Assembly (NCBI GenBank): GCA_036563245.1
Contig: DATCMU010000053.1
Coordinates: forward strand, 1 to 64,000
Direction of reading: 5' to 3'
From: DATCMU01 sp036563245
Lineage (GTDB): Bacteria; Pseudomonadota; Alphaproteobacteria; Rhizobiales; Devosiaceae
DNA: 64,000 nt
Shown: positions 7,992 through 16,679 of the stretch, piece by piece
How the letters are laid out: each line of letters opens with the position of its first letter
Numbering within the stretch: position 1 is the stretch's first letter
The notes under the pieces: generated by a model
What the model saw: the letters and a program-made list of their open reading frames with translations, nothing else
Told to the model about the DNA's origin: nothing
Database searches by the model: none
Program-made: the position numbers and the translations under genes

Positions 7992-10421
7992 CTAGTGCTG
8001 CATCACCGACGCGGCATCTTCGGTTTCAGTCGCCTCGATCTTTGCGGCGGGCTGTTCGTCCTCGGTCCATTCGATGGGCTCGGGCACACGCACAAGGGCA
8101 CGCCGCACGACCTCATCCATGCGGGCCACCGGCACGATTTCCATTCCTTCCTTCACCGCGTCCGGGATCTCCTTGAGATCGCGCACGTTCTCTTCGGGGA
8201 TCAGCACCGTCTTGATGCCGCCGCGCAATGCGGCCAGCAGCTTCTCCTTCAGGCCGCCAATCGGCAGCACCCGTCCGCGCAGGGTAATTTCGCCGGTCAT
8301 GGCGACATCGTTGCGGACCGGGATGCCGGTCATCACCGACACGATGGCGGTTGCCATGGCGATACCGGCCGACGGACCGTCCTTTGGGGTTGCGCCTTCG
8401 GGGACGTGCACGTGTATGTCGCGCTTGTCGAAGGTCGGCGGCTTGATACCGAAGTCGAGCGAACGCGAGCGGACATAGGTCGCGGCGGCGGAGATCGACT
8501 CCTTCATCACGTCCTTGAGGTTGCCCGTGACCGTCATCCGCCCCTTCCCGGGGGTCAGGATGCCCTCGATCGTGAGCAGTTCGCCCCCGACCGGGGTCCA
8601 GGCCAGGCCGGTGACGACACCAACCTGGGGGTCGTCCTCGATCTCGCCATACCGGAACGGTGCCGGCCCCAGATAGTCCTCGACCTTTGCAGCGTCGATG
8701 ACGATCTTCTTGAGGTCGCTTACCATGAGCTCCTTGACCGCCTTGCGCATCAGCTTGGACAGTTCGCGCTTCAGGCTGCGTACGCCCGCTTCACGGGTAT
8801 AGCGCCGGATGATGAGCATCAGCGATTCGTCGGGCAGCTCGAACTCCCTGGTCGTGAGTCCGTGCTCCTTGAGCGATTCCGGCACCAGGTGGCGGCGCGC
8901 GATCTCGCGCTTCTCCTCCTCGGTATAGCCGGAGAGCCGGATGATCTCCATGCGGTCCATGAGCGGAGCGGGAATGTTCAACGTGTTCGACGTCGTGACG
9001 AACATCACGTCCGAGAGATCGTAGTCGACCTCCAGGTAGTGGTCGTTGAACGTATTGTTCTGCTCCGGATCGAGCACCTCGAGCAATGCGGACGAAGGAT
9101 CGCCACGGAAATCCATGCCCATCTTGTCGATCTCGTCTAGAAGGAACAGCGGGTTGGACTTGCCGGCCTTGCGAATCGACTGGATGACCTTGCCCGGCAT
9201 CGAACCGATATAGGTCCGCCGGTGTCCGCGGATTTCGGCTTCGTCGCGGACGCCGCCCAGCGACATGCGCACGAATTCGCGCCCCGTGGCCTTTGCGATC
9301 GACTTGCCAAGCGACGTCTTGCCGACACCCGGAGGGCCGACGAGACACAGGATCGGCCCCTTGAGTTTTCCGGTGCGGCTTTGCACCGCCAGGTACTCCA
9401 GGATCCGCTCCTTGACCTTCTCGAGCCCGTAGTGATCGGTGTCGAGCACTTCCTCGGCCATGCGGATGTCGCGCTTGACCTTGGACTTCTTGCCCCAGGG
9501 CAAACCGAGGATCCAGTCCATGTAATTGCGAACGACCGTCGCCTCGGCCGACATCGGGCTCATCTGCTTGAGCTTGCGCAGTTCGGCGTTGACCTTCTCG
9601 CGGGCTTCCTTGGACAGCTTGGTCTTCCGGATGCGCTCCTCGAGCTCGGCCAGTTCGTTCGAACCTTCCTCACCGTCGCCCAGCTCGCGCTGGATCGCCT
9701 TCATCTGCTCGTTGAGATAATATTCGCGCTGCGTCTTTTCCATCTGGCGCTTGACGCGGCTGCGAATGCGCTTCTCGACCTGCAGCACGCCGATCTCGCC
9801 TTCCATCAGGCCAAGGACCTTTTCCAGGCGCTCCGGCACCTTGACGGTGGCGAGAATGTCGGCCTTGTCCTGGATCTTGACCGCCAGGTGCGAGGCGATG
9901 GTATCGGCCAGCTTGGAGTGATCCTCGATCTGGCTGACGGCCTGCACAACGTCGCTGGTGATCTTCTTGTTGAGCTTGACGTAGCTTTCGAACTCGTTCA
10001 CCGCCGAACGGGCAAGCGCCTCTGCCTCGACCGGATCGTGCTCAGGCTCGGCGAGCACGGTCGCCTCGGCCTCGAAATAGGCGTCGGTCTGCACGTAGCG
10101 ATCGATCGTGGCCCTGCTCAGCCCCTCGACGAGAACCTTGACCGTCCCGTCCGGCAGCTTGAGCAACTGCAGCACAGACGCCACGGTGCCGATCTCGTAG
10201 ATCTGCTCCGGAGTGGGATCATCGTCCTGGGGATTCTTTTGCGTGACGACCATGATGTGCTTGTCGTCGCGCATGACCTCTTCGAGCGCCTTGACCGATT
10301 TCTCGCGCCCCACGAAGAGCGGCACGATCATGCCGGGAAACACCACGATGTCGCGAAGCGGCAGCACCGGATAGACCCGGTCGCGGCTGACGTCGCTGGG
10401 GAAAGCGGGTGTATCAACCAT
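7992..10421 (-). CDS. lon: ATP-dependent protease La (Lon)
   Basis: Cytoplasmic AAA+ serine protease that degrades misfolded and regulatory proteins. At 809 residues it is a typical LonA: N-terminal substrate domain (about 15-210), coiled-coil region, AAA+ module with Walker A GPPGVGKT at 362-369, and C-terminal protease domain with catalytic Ser684 in PKDGPSAGIA and Lys727 in GGLKEKLLAA, both present. It is transcribed in the same direction as clpX and clpP but separated from clpX by about 200 bases with a candidate promoter, so it is probably an independent, perhaps stress-responsive, unit. Confidence 0.98.
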   Translation of the reverse strand: MVDTPAFPSDVSRDRVYPVLPLRDIVVFPGMIVPLFVGREKSVKALEEVMRDDKHIMVVTQKNPQDDDPTPEQIYEIGTVASVLQLLKLPDGTVKVLVEGLSRATIDRYVQTDAYFEAEATVLAEPEHDPVEAEALARSAVNEFESYVKLNKKITSDVVQAVSQIEDHSKLADTIASHLAVKIQDKADILATVKVPERLEKVLGLMEGEIGVLQVEKRIRSRVKRQMEKTQREYYLNEQMKAIQRELGDGEEGSNELAELEERIRKTKLSKEAREKVNAELRKLKQMSPMSAEATVVRNYMDWILGLPWGKKSKVKRDIRMAEEVLDTDHYGLEKVKERILEYLAVQSRTGKLKGPILCLVGPPGVGKTSLGKSIAKATGREFVRMSLGGVRDEAEIRGHRRTYIGSMPGKVIQSIRKAGKSNPLFLLDEIDKMGMDFRGDPSSALLEVLDPEQNNTFNDHYLEVDYDLSDVMFVTTSNTLNIPAPLMDRMEIIRLSGYTEEEKREIARRHLVPESLKEHGLTTREFELPDESLMLIIRRYTREAGVRSLKRELSKLMRKAVKELMVSDLKKIVIDAAKVEDYLGPAPFRYGEIEDDPQVGVVTGLAWTPVGGELLTIEGILTPGKGRMTVTGNLKDVMKESISAAATYVRSRSLDFGIKPPTFDKRDIHVHVPEGATPKDGPSAGIAMATAIVSVMTGIPVRNDVAMTGEITLRGRVLPIGGLKEKLLAALRGGIKTVLIPEENVRDLKEIPDAVKEGMEIVPVARMDEVVRRALVRVPEPIEWTEDEQPAAKIEATETEDAASVMQH

Positions 10422-10519
10422 GTGTCATCCTTTCCTCGGGCCGCCGCTGCCGGCAGGGCATCGACCGGACCCGTTCCCGAACCCGCCAGGGAGGTGGCAG
10501 ATTCGGGTCTGTTGGACAT

Positions 10520-10547
10520 TAGATAGGACGCAGAAGTGAACCGACAA
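10520..10547 (-). promoter_or_regulatory. Weak candidate promoter upstream of lon
   Basis: Minus-strand TTGTCG (10547-10542), 16 bases, TATCTA (10525-10520). The extended sequence CTTGTC...CCTATCT also loosely resembles a heat-shock sigma-32 site. It is about 100 bases upstream of the lon ATG. Tentative. Confidence 0.3.
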
Positions 10548-10623
10548 GCCGAACGCGTCGCAAATTTCCACATCATGTGGATTACTACGCGCCAAATACC
10601 AGTTGTGGTTCAGTTCAAAGCGG

Positions 10624-11901
10624 TCAGGCGCCCGCGCTGAGATCTTCCTTTTCCCGCTCCGCATAGATGTAGAGCGGGCGCGCAGTGCGGTCCTGGACCA
10701 CGTCCGCGCTGATCACCACTTCCTCGACCCCCTTCAGCGAAGGCAGGTCGTACATGGTGTCGAGGAGTATCGCTTCCATGATGGAACGCAGGCCGCGAGC
10801 GCCAGTCTTGCGCTCGATTGCCTGCTTTGCGATGGCCTTGAGGGCGTCCTCGTGGAAGGTGAGTTCGACATTCTCCATGTCGAACAGCCTCTGGTACTGC
10901 CGGACAAGGGCGTTCTTCGGCTCTGTCAGGATTTCCATGAGCGCCGCCTCGTCCAGGTCCTCAAGCGTCGCGATGACCGGCAGGCGTCCGATGAACTCGG
11001 GGATCAGGCCGAACTTGACCAGATCCTCGGGCGCCACGTCGGTCAGGATGTCGCCGACCTTGCGGTCGCGCGGATCCTTTACCTCTGCGGCAAAGCCGAT
11101 GGAAGACCCCTCGCCGCGCGCGGCAATGATCTTCTCGAGGCCGGCAAATGCGCCACCCACGATGAACAGGATGTTCGTCGTGTCGACCTGCAGGAATTCC
11201 TGCTGCGGATGCTTGCGCCCACCCTGCGGCGGCACGGAGGCCACAGTGCCTTCCATGATCTTGAGCAGTGCCTGCTGCACGCCCTCGCCCGACACGTCCC
11301 GGGTGATCGAGGGGTTGTCGGACTTGCGCGAGATCTTGTCGACCTCGTCGATATAGACGATGCCGCGCTGCGCCTTCTCGACATTATAGTCGGCGGACTG
11401 CAGCAGCTTGAGGATGATGTTCTCGACGTCCTCACCCACATAGCCAGCCTCGGTGAGCGTGGTGGCGTCGGCCATGGTGAAGGGCACATCGAGAATGCGC
11501 GCCAGGGTCTGGGCAAGCAGAGTCTTGCCGCAGCCAGTCGGCCCGATCAGCAGGATATTGGACTTGGAGAGCTCGACGTCCTGGTTCTTCGTTGCGTGGT
11601 GCAGGCGCTTGTAGTGGTTGTGGACGGCGACGGAAAGCACGCGCTTGGCACGCGCTTGCCCGATCACGTAGTCGTCGAGAACCTTGCAGATATCCGCCGG
11701 GGTCGGCACGCCATCTGCCGACTTCACCATCGAGGTCTTGCTTTCCTCGCGGATGATATCCATGCACAACTCGACGCATTCATCGCAGATGAACACGGTC
11801 GGCCCGGCGATAAGCTTGCGCACCTCGTGCTGAGATTTCCCGCAGAACGAGCAATACAGCGTGTTCTTCGAGGATTCGCCGGTCGAGTTTTCCTTGGACA
11901 T
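10624..11901 (-). CDS. clpX: ATP-dependent Clp protease ATP-binding subunit ClpX
   Basis: AAA+ unfoldase that feeds substrates, including ssrA-tagged proteins, to ClpP. The 425 residues begin with the zinc-binding domain (C17-x2-C20 and C39-x2-C42), which recruits substrates and adaptors. Then follow Walker A GPTGCGKT, Walker B IVYIDEVDKI, the pore-loop region and the IGF-type ClpP-docking loop (LIPEFIGRLPVIA is nearby in the same module). It is separated from clpP by 171 bases that contain an inverted repeat, so ratio control between clpP and clpX is possible. Confidence 0.98.
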   Translation of the reverse strand: MSKENSTGESSKNTLYCSFCGKSQHEVRKLIAGPTVFICDECVELCMDIIREESKTSMVKSADGVPTPADICKVLDDYVIGQARAKRVLSVAVHNHYKRLHHATKNQDVELSKSNILLIGPTGCGKTLLAQTLARILDVPFTMADATTLTEAGYVGEDVENIILKLLQSADYNVEKAQRGIVYIDEVDKISRKSDNPSITRDVSGEGVQQALLKIMEGTVASVPPQGGRKHPQQEFLQVDTTNILFIVGGAFAGLEKIIAARGEGSSIGFAAEVKDPRDRKVGDILTDVAPEDLVKFGLIPEFIGRLPVIATLEDLDEAALMEILTEPKNALVRQYQRLFDMENVELTFHEDALKAIAKQAIERKTGARGLRSIMEAILLDTMYDLPSLKGVEEVVISADVVQDRTARPLYIYAEREKEDLSAGA

Positions 11902-12002
11902 GTCGTCACTCCCATGGGGGCGGCATCAGGCAAGGCCACCCGATAACACGCTAGTCCCCAGACTTAAACAAAATGTAAGCCGTGCAAACCATAGATTCCA
12001 TA

Positions 12003-12028
12003 CAAGGGTCGCGCAATCGTGACCCTTG
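12003..12028. repeat. Perfect 8-bp inverted repeat between clpP and clpX
   Basis: CAAGGGTC and GACCCTTG with a 10-base spacer. It lies 45 bases after the clpP stop and about 100 bases before the clpX start. There is no T-run on either side, so it is not a standard terminator. It could be an mRNA stabiliser, an attenuator or a protein site. Confidence 0.6.
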
Positions 12029-12072
12029 GAAAGCGGCTTCCAGCGACCTCGCAGGGTTAAGACCCCGCCTTC

Positions 12073-12699
12073 TCACGTAGCGTCCGGAACTGCGCGCTTG
12101 GTGTAGACCTGATCGATCAGACCGAATTCCTTGGCCATGTCGGCGGTCATGAAGTTGTCGCGCTCCAGCGCCGTCTCGATTTCATCGTAGGAGCGGCCAG
12201 TGTGGGTCTCGTAAATCTCATTGAGCCGGCGCTTGAGGCTCTCGACCTCACGAGCGTGGATCAGGATATCCGTGACCTGACCCTGATAGCCGCCCGATGG
12301 CTGGTGCACCATGATGCGCGCGTTCGGCAGCGCGCCGCGCATGTTCTTCTCACCGGCGGCGAGCAGCAGCGATCCCATGGACGCGGCCTGCCCCATGCAC
12401 AGCGTTGCCACGGCGGGGCGAATGAACTGCATCGTGTCGTAGATGCTCAGGCCCGATGTCACAACACCCCCGGGGGAGTTGATATACATCGCGATCTCTT
12501 TCTTGGGGTTCTCCGATTCGAGAAACAGCAGCTGCGCCACGATCAGCGACGCCATGTTGTCTTCGACCGGCCCGGTCACGAAAATGATGCGCTCCTTGAG
12601 CAGGCGCGAATAGATGTCGAAGGCGCGCTCTCCGCGGTTGGTCTGCTCGACCACCATGGGCACCAGCGTATTCATGTAGGTATCGACGGGATCTCTCAT
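12073..12699 (-). CDS. clpP: ATP-dependent Clp protease proteolytic subunit ClpP
   Basis: Self-compartmentalising serine protease that forms a tetradecameric chamber with ClpX (and ClpA) as partner. The 208 residues contain the complete catalytic triad: Ser107 in GQAASMGSLLLAAG, His132 in MVHQPSGG and Asp181 in ERDNFM. INSPGG (oxyanion loop) is at about 73-78. It is the first of the minus-strand clpP-clpX-lon-hup series. The classical upstream neighbour tig is 4 kb away. Confidence 0.98.
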   Translation of the reverse strand: MRDPVDTYMNTLVPMVVEQTNRGERAFDIYSRLLKERIIFVTGPVEDNMASLIVAQLLFLESENPKKEIAMYINSPGGVVTSGLSIYDTMQFIRPAVATLCMGQAASMGSLLLAAGEKNMRGALPNARIMVHQPSGGYQGQVTDILIHAREVESLKRRLNEIYETHTGRSYDEIETALERDNFMTADMAKEFGLIDQVYTKRAVPDAT

Positions 12700-13004
12700 C
12701 TTCTTGCCTCAGTGGCCCCCTTGGTGCGGGCCTTTTTCTCGGGCGCCGCTGGGGTTGCGGCACGAATGGATGCACACGCTGCCTTGTTCGAAACTTCATT
12801 GCCACTTGGGAAAGGAACGAATCGGCAGCCGTGGGACGATTGCATACGATGGCCGCTTAACACGCAGTAAAGCGACACATAGGCGGCAAAGTGGCAAGGT
12901 TCAATAGGCCGAATTCGGCAAAGGACTAGCTGTTTACCATCGTAGTGCGGCCGGCGTAGTCTCGATCCCGGCCACCTCATCGCACAAGGCACAGGTTCAA
13001 TATA
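12700..13004. other. Divergent intergenic region clpP / P450
   Basis: 305 bases that must hold the clpP promoter (minus) and the P450 promoter (plus). No ORF with coding character and no promoter I would defend. Confidence 0.5.
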
Positions 13005-14276
13005 ATGAGTGTCGAGAGTCTTCACCCAGGTTCCCTGCCCTCGACTGGCGGCACGCCAACCGGTCAAGCCGCCTCGGCCAACCCGCGCGAACCGTCCTTT
13101 TTTCAGGACCCCTATGCCTTCTACGCACAAAGGCATGCCAACGGGCCGCGTTTCTTCTGGTCCGAATACGGGATGTGGTGCTTCGCCTCTTTCGACGATG
13201 TCAACGCGTTGCTGCGCGATCGCCGGTTCGGCCGGCAGATCCTGCATGTGGCCACGCGGGAGGAATTGGGCTGGCCGCCTCCCAAGCCGCACCTGGCCGA
13301 TTTCGACCTGACCGAGCGCTACTCGCTGCTTTCTCTCGAGCCGCCGGCGCATACGCGCCTGCGCACGCTGGTCAACCGGGCATTCGTTTCACGTCAGGTC
13401 GAACGCCTGCGGCCCGGAATCGAGACGCTGGCCAACGAGCTTGTCGACGGCTTCGAGGACCGGGGCGAGGTGGAACTGATCGATGCATTTGCAACGCCGA
13501 TACCTGTCATCGTGATCGCGGACATGCTCGGCGTGCCACGCCAGGACGCGCCCTTGCTGCTCGACTGGTCGCATCGCATGGTCCAGATGTACATGTTCGA
13601 ACCCAGCGAGGCGACAGAGCGTGATGCGAACCAGGCTGCTTCCGATTTCCTCGACTACCTGAGGAAGCTCGTCGCCAGACGGCGGGTTGCCATGGGCGAC
13701 GACCTTCTTTCCCACATGATTTCCGCCGAGCAGGACGGCCAGCGCCTCACCGAGGACGAACTGGTCTCAACCGCCATTCTTCTGTTGAACGCTGGGCACG
13801 AGGCGACCGTCCACACCACGGGCAACGCGGTGAAAAGCATCCTCGAAAGCGGACTGGATCGCGGCGAGCTGTTTGCCTCGCCGGAACAGACGGAAAGAAC
13901 CGTCGAGGAATGCCTGCGTTTCGACGCGCCGCTGCACATGTTCACGCGCTTTGCACTGTCCGACATCGATCTTGGCGACGGGATCGCACTGAAAAAGGGC
14001 GAGGAGATCGGACTGTTGCTGGGCGCGGCGAACCGCGACCCGGCGAGGTTCGGTCATGCCAACCGTTTCGATCCCTTCCGGACCGACGGGCAGAATGTCA
14101 GTTTCGGCGCTGGAATCCATTTCTGCATCGGCGCGCCTCTTGCCCGCATAGAGATGCAGACCGCCCTGCGCGTGCTGTTCGCGCGCCTGCCCCATCTCCG
14201 CCTCGCCCGTGCCCCGCTCTATCGAGACGTCTACCATTTTCACGGGCTGGACGGCCTTTGGGTGAGCTGGGGCTGA
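13005..14276 (+). CDS. Cytochrome P450
   Basis: Haem-thiolate monooxygenase of the soluble bacterial type (423 residues, no membrane anchor). It has the I-helix oxygen-binding motif NAGHEATV, the K-helix ExxR (EECLR) and the haem-binding loop FGAGIHFCIGAPLAR with Cys374 as thiolate ligand. It would need a ferredoxin and reductase; none is adjacent. The substrate cannot be read from sequence. The first 30 residues (Ser/Pro/Gly-rich) precede the conserved start FFQDPYAFYAQ, and no clear ribosome binding site supports the first ATG, so the true start is uncertain. The gene points away from clpP and is followed after 53 bases by a membrane protein gene. Confidence 0.95.
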   Translation: MSVESLHPGSLPSTGGTPTGQAASANPREPSFFQDPYAFYAQRHANGPRFFWSEYGMWCFASFDDVNALLRDRRFGRQILHVATREELGWPPPKPHLADFDLTERYSLLSLEPPAHTRLRTLVNRAFVSRQVERLRPGIETLANELVDGFEDRGEVELIDAFATPIPVIVIADMLGVPRQDAPLLLDWSHRMVQMYMFEPSEATERDANQAASDFLDYLRKLVARRRVAMGDDLLSHMISAEQDGQRLTEDELVSTAILLLNAGHEATVHTTGNAVKSILESGLDRGELFASPEQTERTVEECLRFDAPLHMFTRFALSDIDLGDGIALKKGEEIGLLLGAANRDPARFGHANRFDPFRTDGQNVSFGAGIHFCIGAPLARIEMQTALRVLFARLPHLRLARAPLYRDVYHFHGLDGLWVSWG

Positions 14277-14329
14277 ACGCAAGGCAACTGCGCCGTCGCC
14301 TTTGGAGAGGTTGGAGGAGAAGGGACCGC

Positions 14330-15055
14330 ATGCCGAACAATGACAACCAGGCCGGCGTCAGGTCGGCGGGCATCTTTCTTGCGGGGCCGGGAACATTCAC
14401 CGTCCTTGTCGCCCTGTGGGTGGGCTGGGCGCAGCCCGCTTTCCCGCATCCCTCGCAGGCGCAATCCCTGACGCTTGCAGCCGTGCTGCCGGTGCTGGCC
14501 CTCGCCACCCTTGGCATCTGGCTCGCTGGCCGGGCCAACATGACGGCCGAGCCATTCCGTCGCGGTGGTCTTGCGCGCGGCATCGGAATCGGCCTGATCG
14601 CCGGCCTGCTAACCGGGGGCATCTTGCTGGCGCTCGACCGATTCTCCCAGTTCTCTGCCTATGCTGCCGGGCAACTGGGCGTTGCTTCGCTGCATGTGAG
14701 CTTTCCCGCGTCGCTTCTGGTCTACGGGGCCGGCGCCATTCTGGTCGAATCGATCTACAGGTTGATCCCGCTGGGACTGCTCTATTTCCTTTTTGCACAC
14801 GTGATCCTGAAGGACCGGCACGCTACCCTCGTATTCTGGATCCTCGCGGTGCTCGTTTCCGCCATCGAACCCGCGAGCCAATCGTCGGTTCTCGAAGCGG
14901 GCCGCCCCCTGTTTGCGGTGCTCGTGGCCCTGATCTTCCTGGTCAACCTCGGTGAAGCGGCGTTATTGCGCCGCTGCGGGTGGCCGGCTCCGATAGCCCT
15001 GAGGCTCGCCCTTTACGGCATCTGGCACGTCGCGGGCGGTCTGATATTCGCTTGA
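14330..15055 (+). CDS. CPBP-family-like integral membrane protein
   Basis: 241 residues from the ATG at 14330, preceded by GGAGGAGAAGGG as ribosome binding site. It has about 7-8 hydrophobic helices. ESIYR near residue 145 (ExxxR) and GIWHVAGG near the C terminus resemble the catalytic EExxxR and His motifs of CPBP (Abi, Rce1-like) intramembrane proteases, but the first motif has only one Glu, so activity is uncertain. It follows the P450 in the same direction with a 53-base gap, so they may be co-transcribed. Alternative reading: unclassified multi-pass membrane protein. Confidence 0.6.
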   Translation: MPNNDNQAGVRSAGIFLAGPGTFTVLVALWVGWAQPAFPHPSQAQSLTLAAVLPVLALATLGIWLAGRANMTAEPFRRGGLARGIGIGLIAGLLTGGILLALDRFSQFSAYAAGQLGVASLHVSFPASLLVYGAGAILVESIYRLIPLGLLYFLFAHVILKDRHATLVFWILAVLVSAIEPASQSSVLEAGRPLFAVLVALIFLVNLGEAALLRRCGWPAPIALRLALYGIWHVAGGLIFA

Positions 15056-15065
15056 TCCCGACCGT

Positions 15066-16550
15066 TCAAGGCGCCCTGCCCTGCAATGCCGCCAGAACCG
15101 CCCGCAATTGCTGCGGCAGATCCTCGGCGATGAGACCCGGACCACCGAACCGATTGGCCAGTTCGCCGTGAATCCATACCCCGGCCGACGCTGCATCACG
15201 CCCGGGCATCCCCTGGGCCAACAGACCTCCGATGAGTCCGGACAGAACATCCCCGGAACCGGCGGTCGCTAGCGTCGCCGGAGCGTTGGCGTTGATCGCC
15301 ATCCAGCCATCGGGCGCGGCGATCACGGTATCGCTGCCCTTGAGAAGCACGACGGCACCCGATCTCTGCGCCGCCGCGCGCGCCATTTCGGCCCGCGACT
15401 TGCTGCCACGCGAGAACAGGCGCCCAAACTCGCCGGGATGCGGGGTCATCACGACCGGGCGTCCGGGATTGGCCGCGATGGCATTGAACAGGGCCTGCTC
15501 GTCGCCGACAAACGAAGTCAGCGCGTCGGCATCGAGAACGACCGCGGCGCCCGAGGACAGCGCCGTCAGCACGCGTTCGTGGGTGGCAGGGCCGACGCCC
15601 GCCGCCGGTCCGATCACGACCGCGTTCTTGCGCTGATCCTCCAACAGTGTCGCAAGGTCGCCCACGACCCTCGTCTCAGCGAGCATGATCGAGGTGACAT
15701 GCGCTGCGTGGACCAGCAGCGCCGGGCGTTCACCCGCGATACTCACCAGCCCCGCACCAACGCGCAAGGCGGCCATCGCAGCGAGGCGTGACGCGCCGGT
15801 ATGAAGGGCGTCGCCGCTGACAACCACGCAATGGCCGCGGTCGTATTTGTGGCCGTCTTCCCTGATATGCGGCAGGTGCCAGAGCCCAGGGCCATTCTCG
15901 AAGCAATCGGGCGCGATCTTGTCGAGCACGGTATTGGGGATACCGATATCGGCAAGCTCCACCTTGCCGCACAACAACTTGCCCGGAAGAAGAAGGTGCC
16001 CGGGCTTCTTGCGAAAGAACGTCACTGTCATTTCCGCGTCGATGGCCGCCCCGCGCACCTGCCCGTTCGCGCCATCAACGCCACTCGGCACGTCCACTGC
16101 CACCACGGGAACGCCTGTTGCATTCACCGCCCCGATCAGCTCCGCCAGGGCGCCGTCCACGTCGCGGTCTAGTCCGGCCCCCAGAAGAGCATCGATGATC
16201 AGTTCAGCGCCGGCCAGCGCATCGATGGATGCCGCGCCGGTCGCACCCTGCCATTTGGATGCATTGAGCGCCGCATCGCCGCGCAATTTCGCCGCATCGC
16301 CGAACAGAGCCAGCCGGACCGGCCAACCCGCCTCCTTCAGAAGGCGCGCCGTCACGAAGCCGTCACCGCCGTTATTGCCCGAACCGCACAACACCAGCGT
16401 CTGGCAGGGTGAGTAGGCCTGACGGATCGCGTCCGCCACCGCCCGCCCGGCATTTTCCATCAGAACCAGCGACGGTACGCCGCTTTCGATGGCGAGGGCA
16501 TCCGCGCGCGACATCTGCGCCGGCGTCAGCAATGCGTGCAGGTGAAGCAT
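15066..16550 (-). CDS. nnr: Bifunctional NAD(P)HX epimerase / ADP-dependent NAD(P)HX dehydratase
   Basis: Repairs hydrated NADH and NADPH. The N-terminal YjeF_N epimerase domain (about 1-210) carries VLMENAGRAVADAI and CGSGNNGGDGFVTARLL. The C-terminal ribokinase-like dehydratase domain (about 220-490) carries VMTPHPGEFGRL and the ATP/ADP-site motif TAGSGDVLSGLIGGLLAQG. At 494 residues it is the full two-domain form, as in most alphaproteobacteria. GGAGAG lies five bases before the ATG. It converges with the CPBP-like gene (10-base gap) and runs in the same direction as tig. Confidence 0.96.
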   Translation of the reverse strand: MLHLHALLTPAQMSRADALAIESGVPSLVLMENAGRAVADAIRQAYSPCQTLVLCGSGNNGGDGFVTARLLKEAGWPVRLALFGDAAKLRGDAALNASKWQGATGAASIDALAGAELIIDALLGAGLDRDVDGALAELIGAVNATGVPVVAVDVPSGVDGANGQVRGAAIDAEMTVTFFRKKPGHLLLPGKLLCGKVELADIGIPNTVLDKIAPDCFENGPGLWHLPHIREDGHKYDRGHCVVVSGDALHTGASRLAAMAALRVGAGLVSIAGERPALLVHAAHVTSIMLAETRVVGDLATLLEDQRKNAVVIGPAAGVGPATHERVLTALSSGAAVVLDADALTSFVGDEQALFNAIAANPGRPVVMTPHPGEFGRLFSRGSKSRAEMARAAAQRSGAVVLLKGSDTVIAAPDGWMAINANAPATLATAGSGDVLSGLIGGLLAQGMPGRDAASAGVWIHGELANRFGGPGLIAEDLPQQLRAVLAALQGRAP

Positions 16551-16620
16551 GTCATCTCTCCGGCACCTTGAACGGACAAGACTTGCCCGCTCAATCTATC
16601 GACTGTGTGGCAAGGCACAA

Positions 16621-16653
16621 ACAAAAAGGGCCCGCCGGATAGCCGGGGGCCCT
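16621..16653 (-). terminator. Rho-independent terminator of tig
   Basis: Minus-strand stem AGGGCCCCCGGC / GCCGGGCCCT (imperfect) with a short loop, followed by TTTTTGTTT. It starts 27 bases after the tig stop codon. Confidence 0.85.
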
Positions 16654-16679
16654 CTTCAAGATGCAAGTGGGTCGCGCGA

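Noticed and set aside
7809..11946. Three plus-strand frames of 430-450 codons opposite lon and clpX
   Set aside because: Antisense to lon and clpX with all catalytic motifs visible; no independent evidence.
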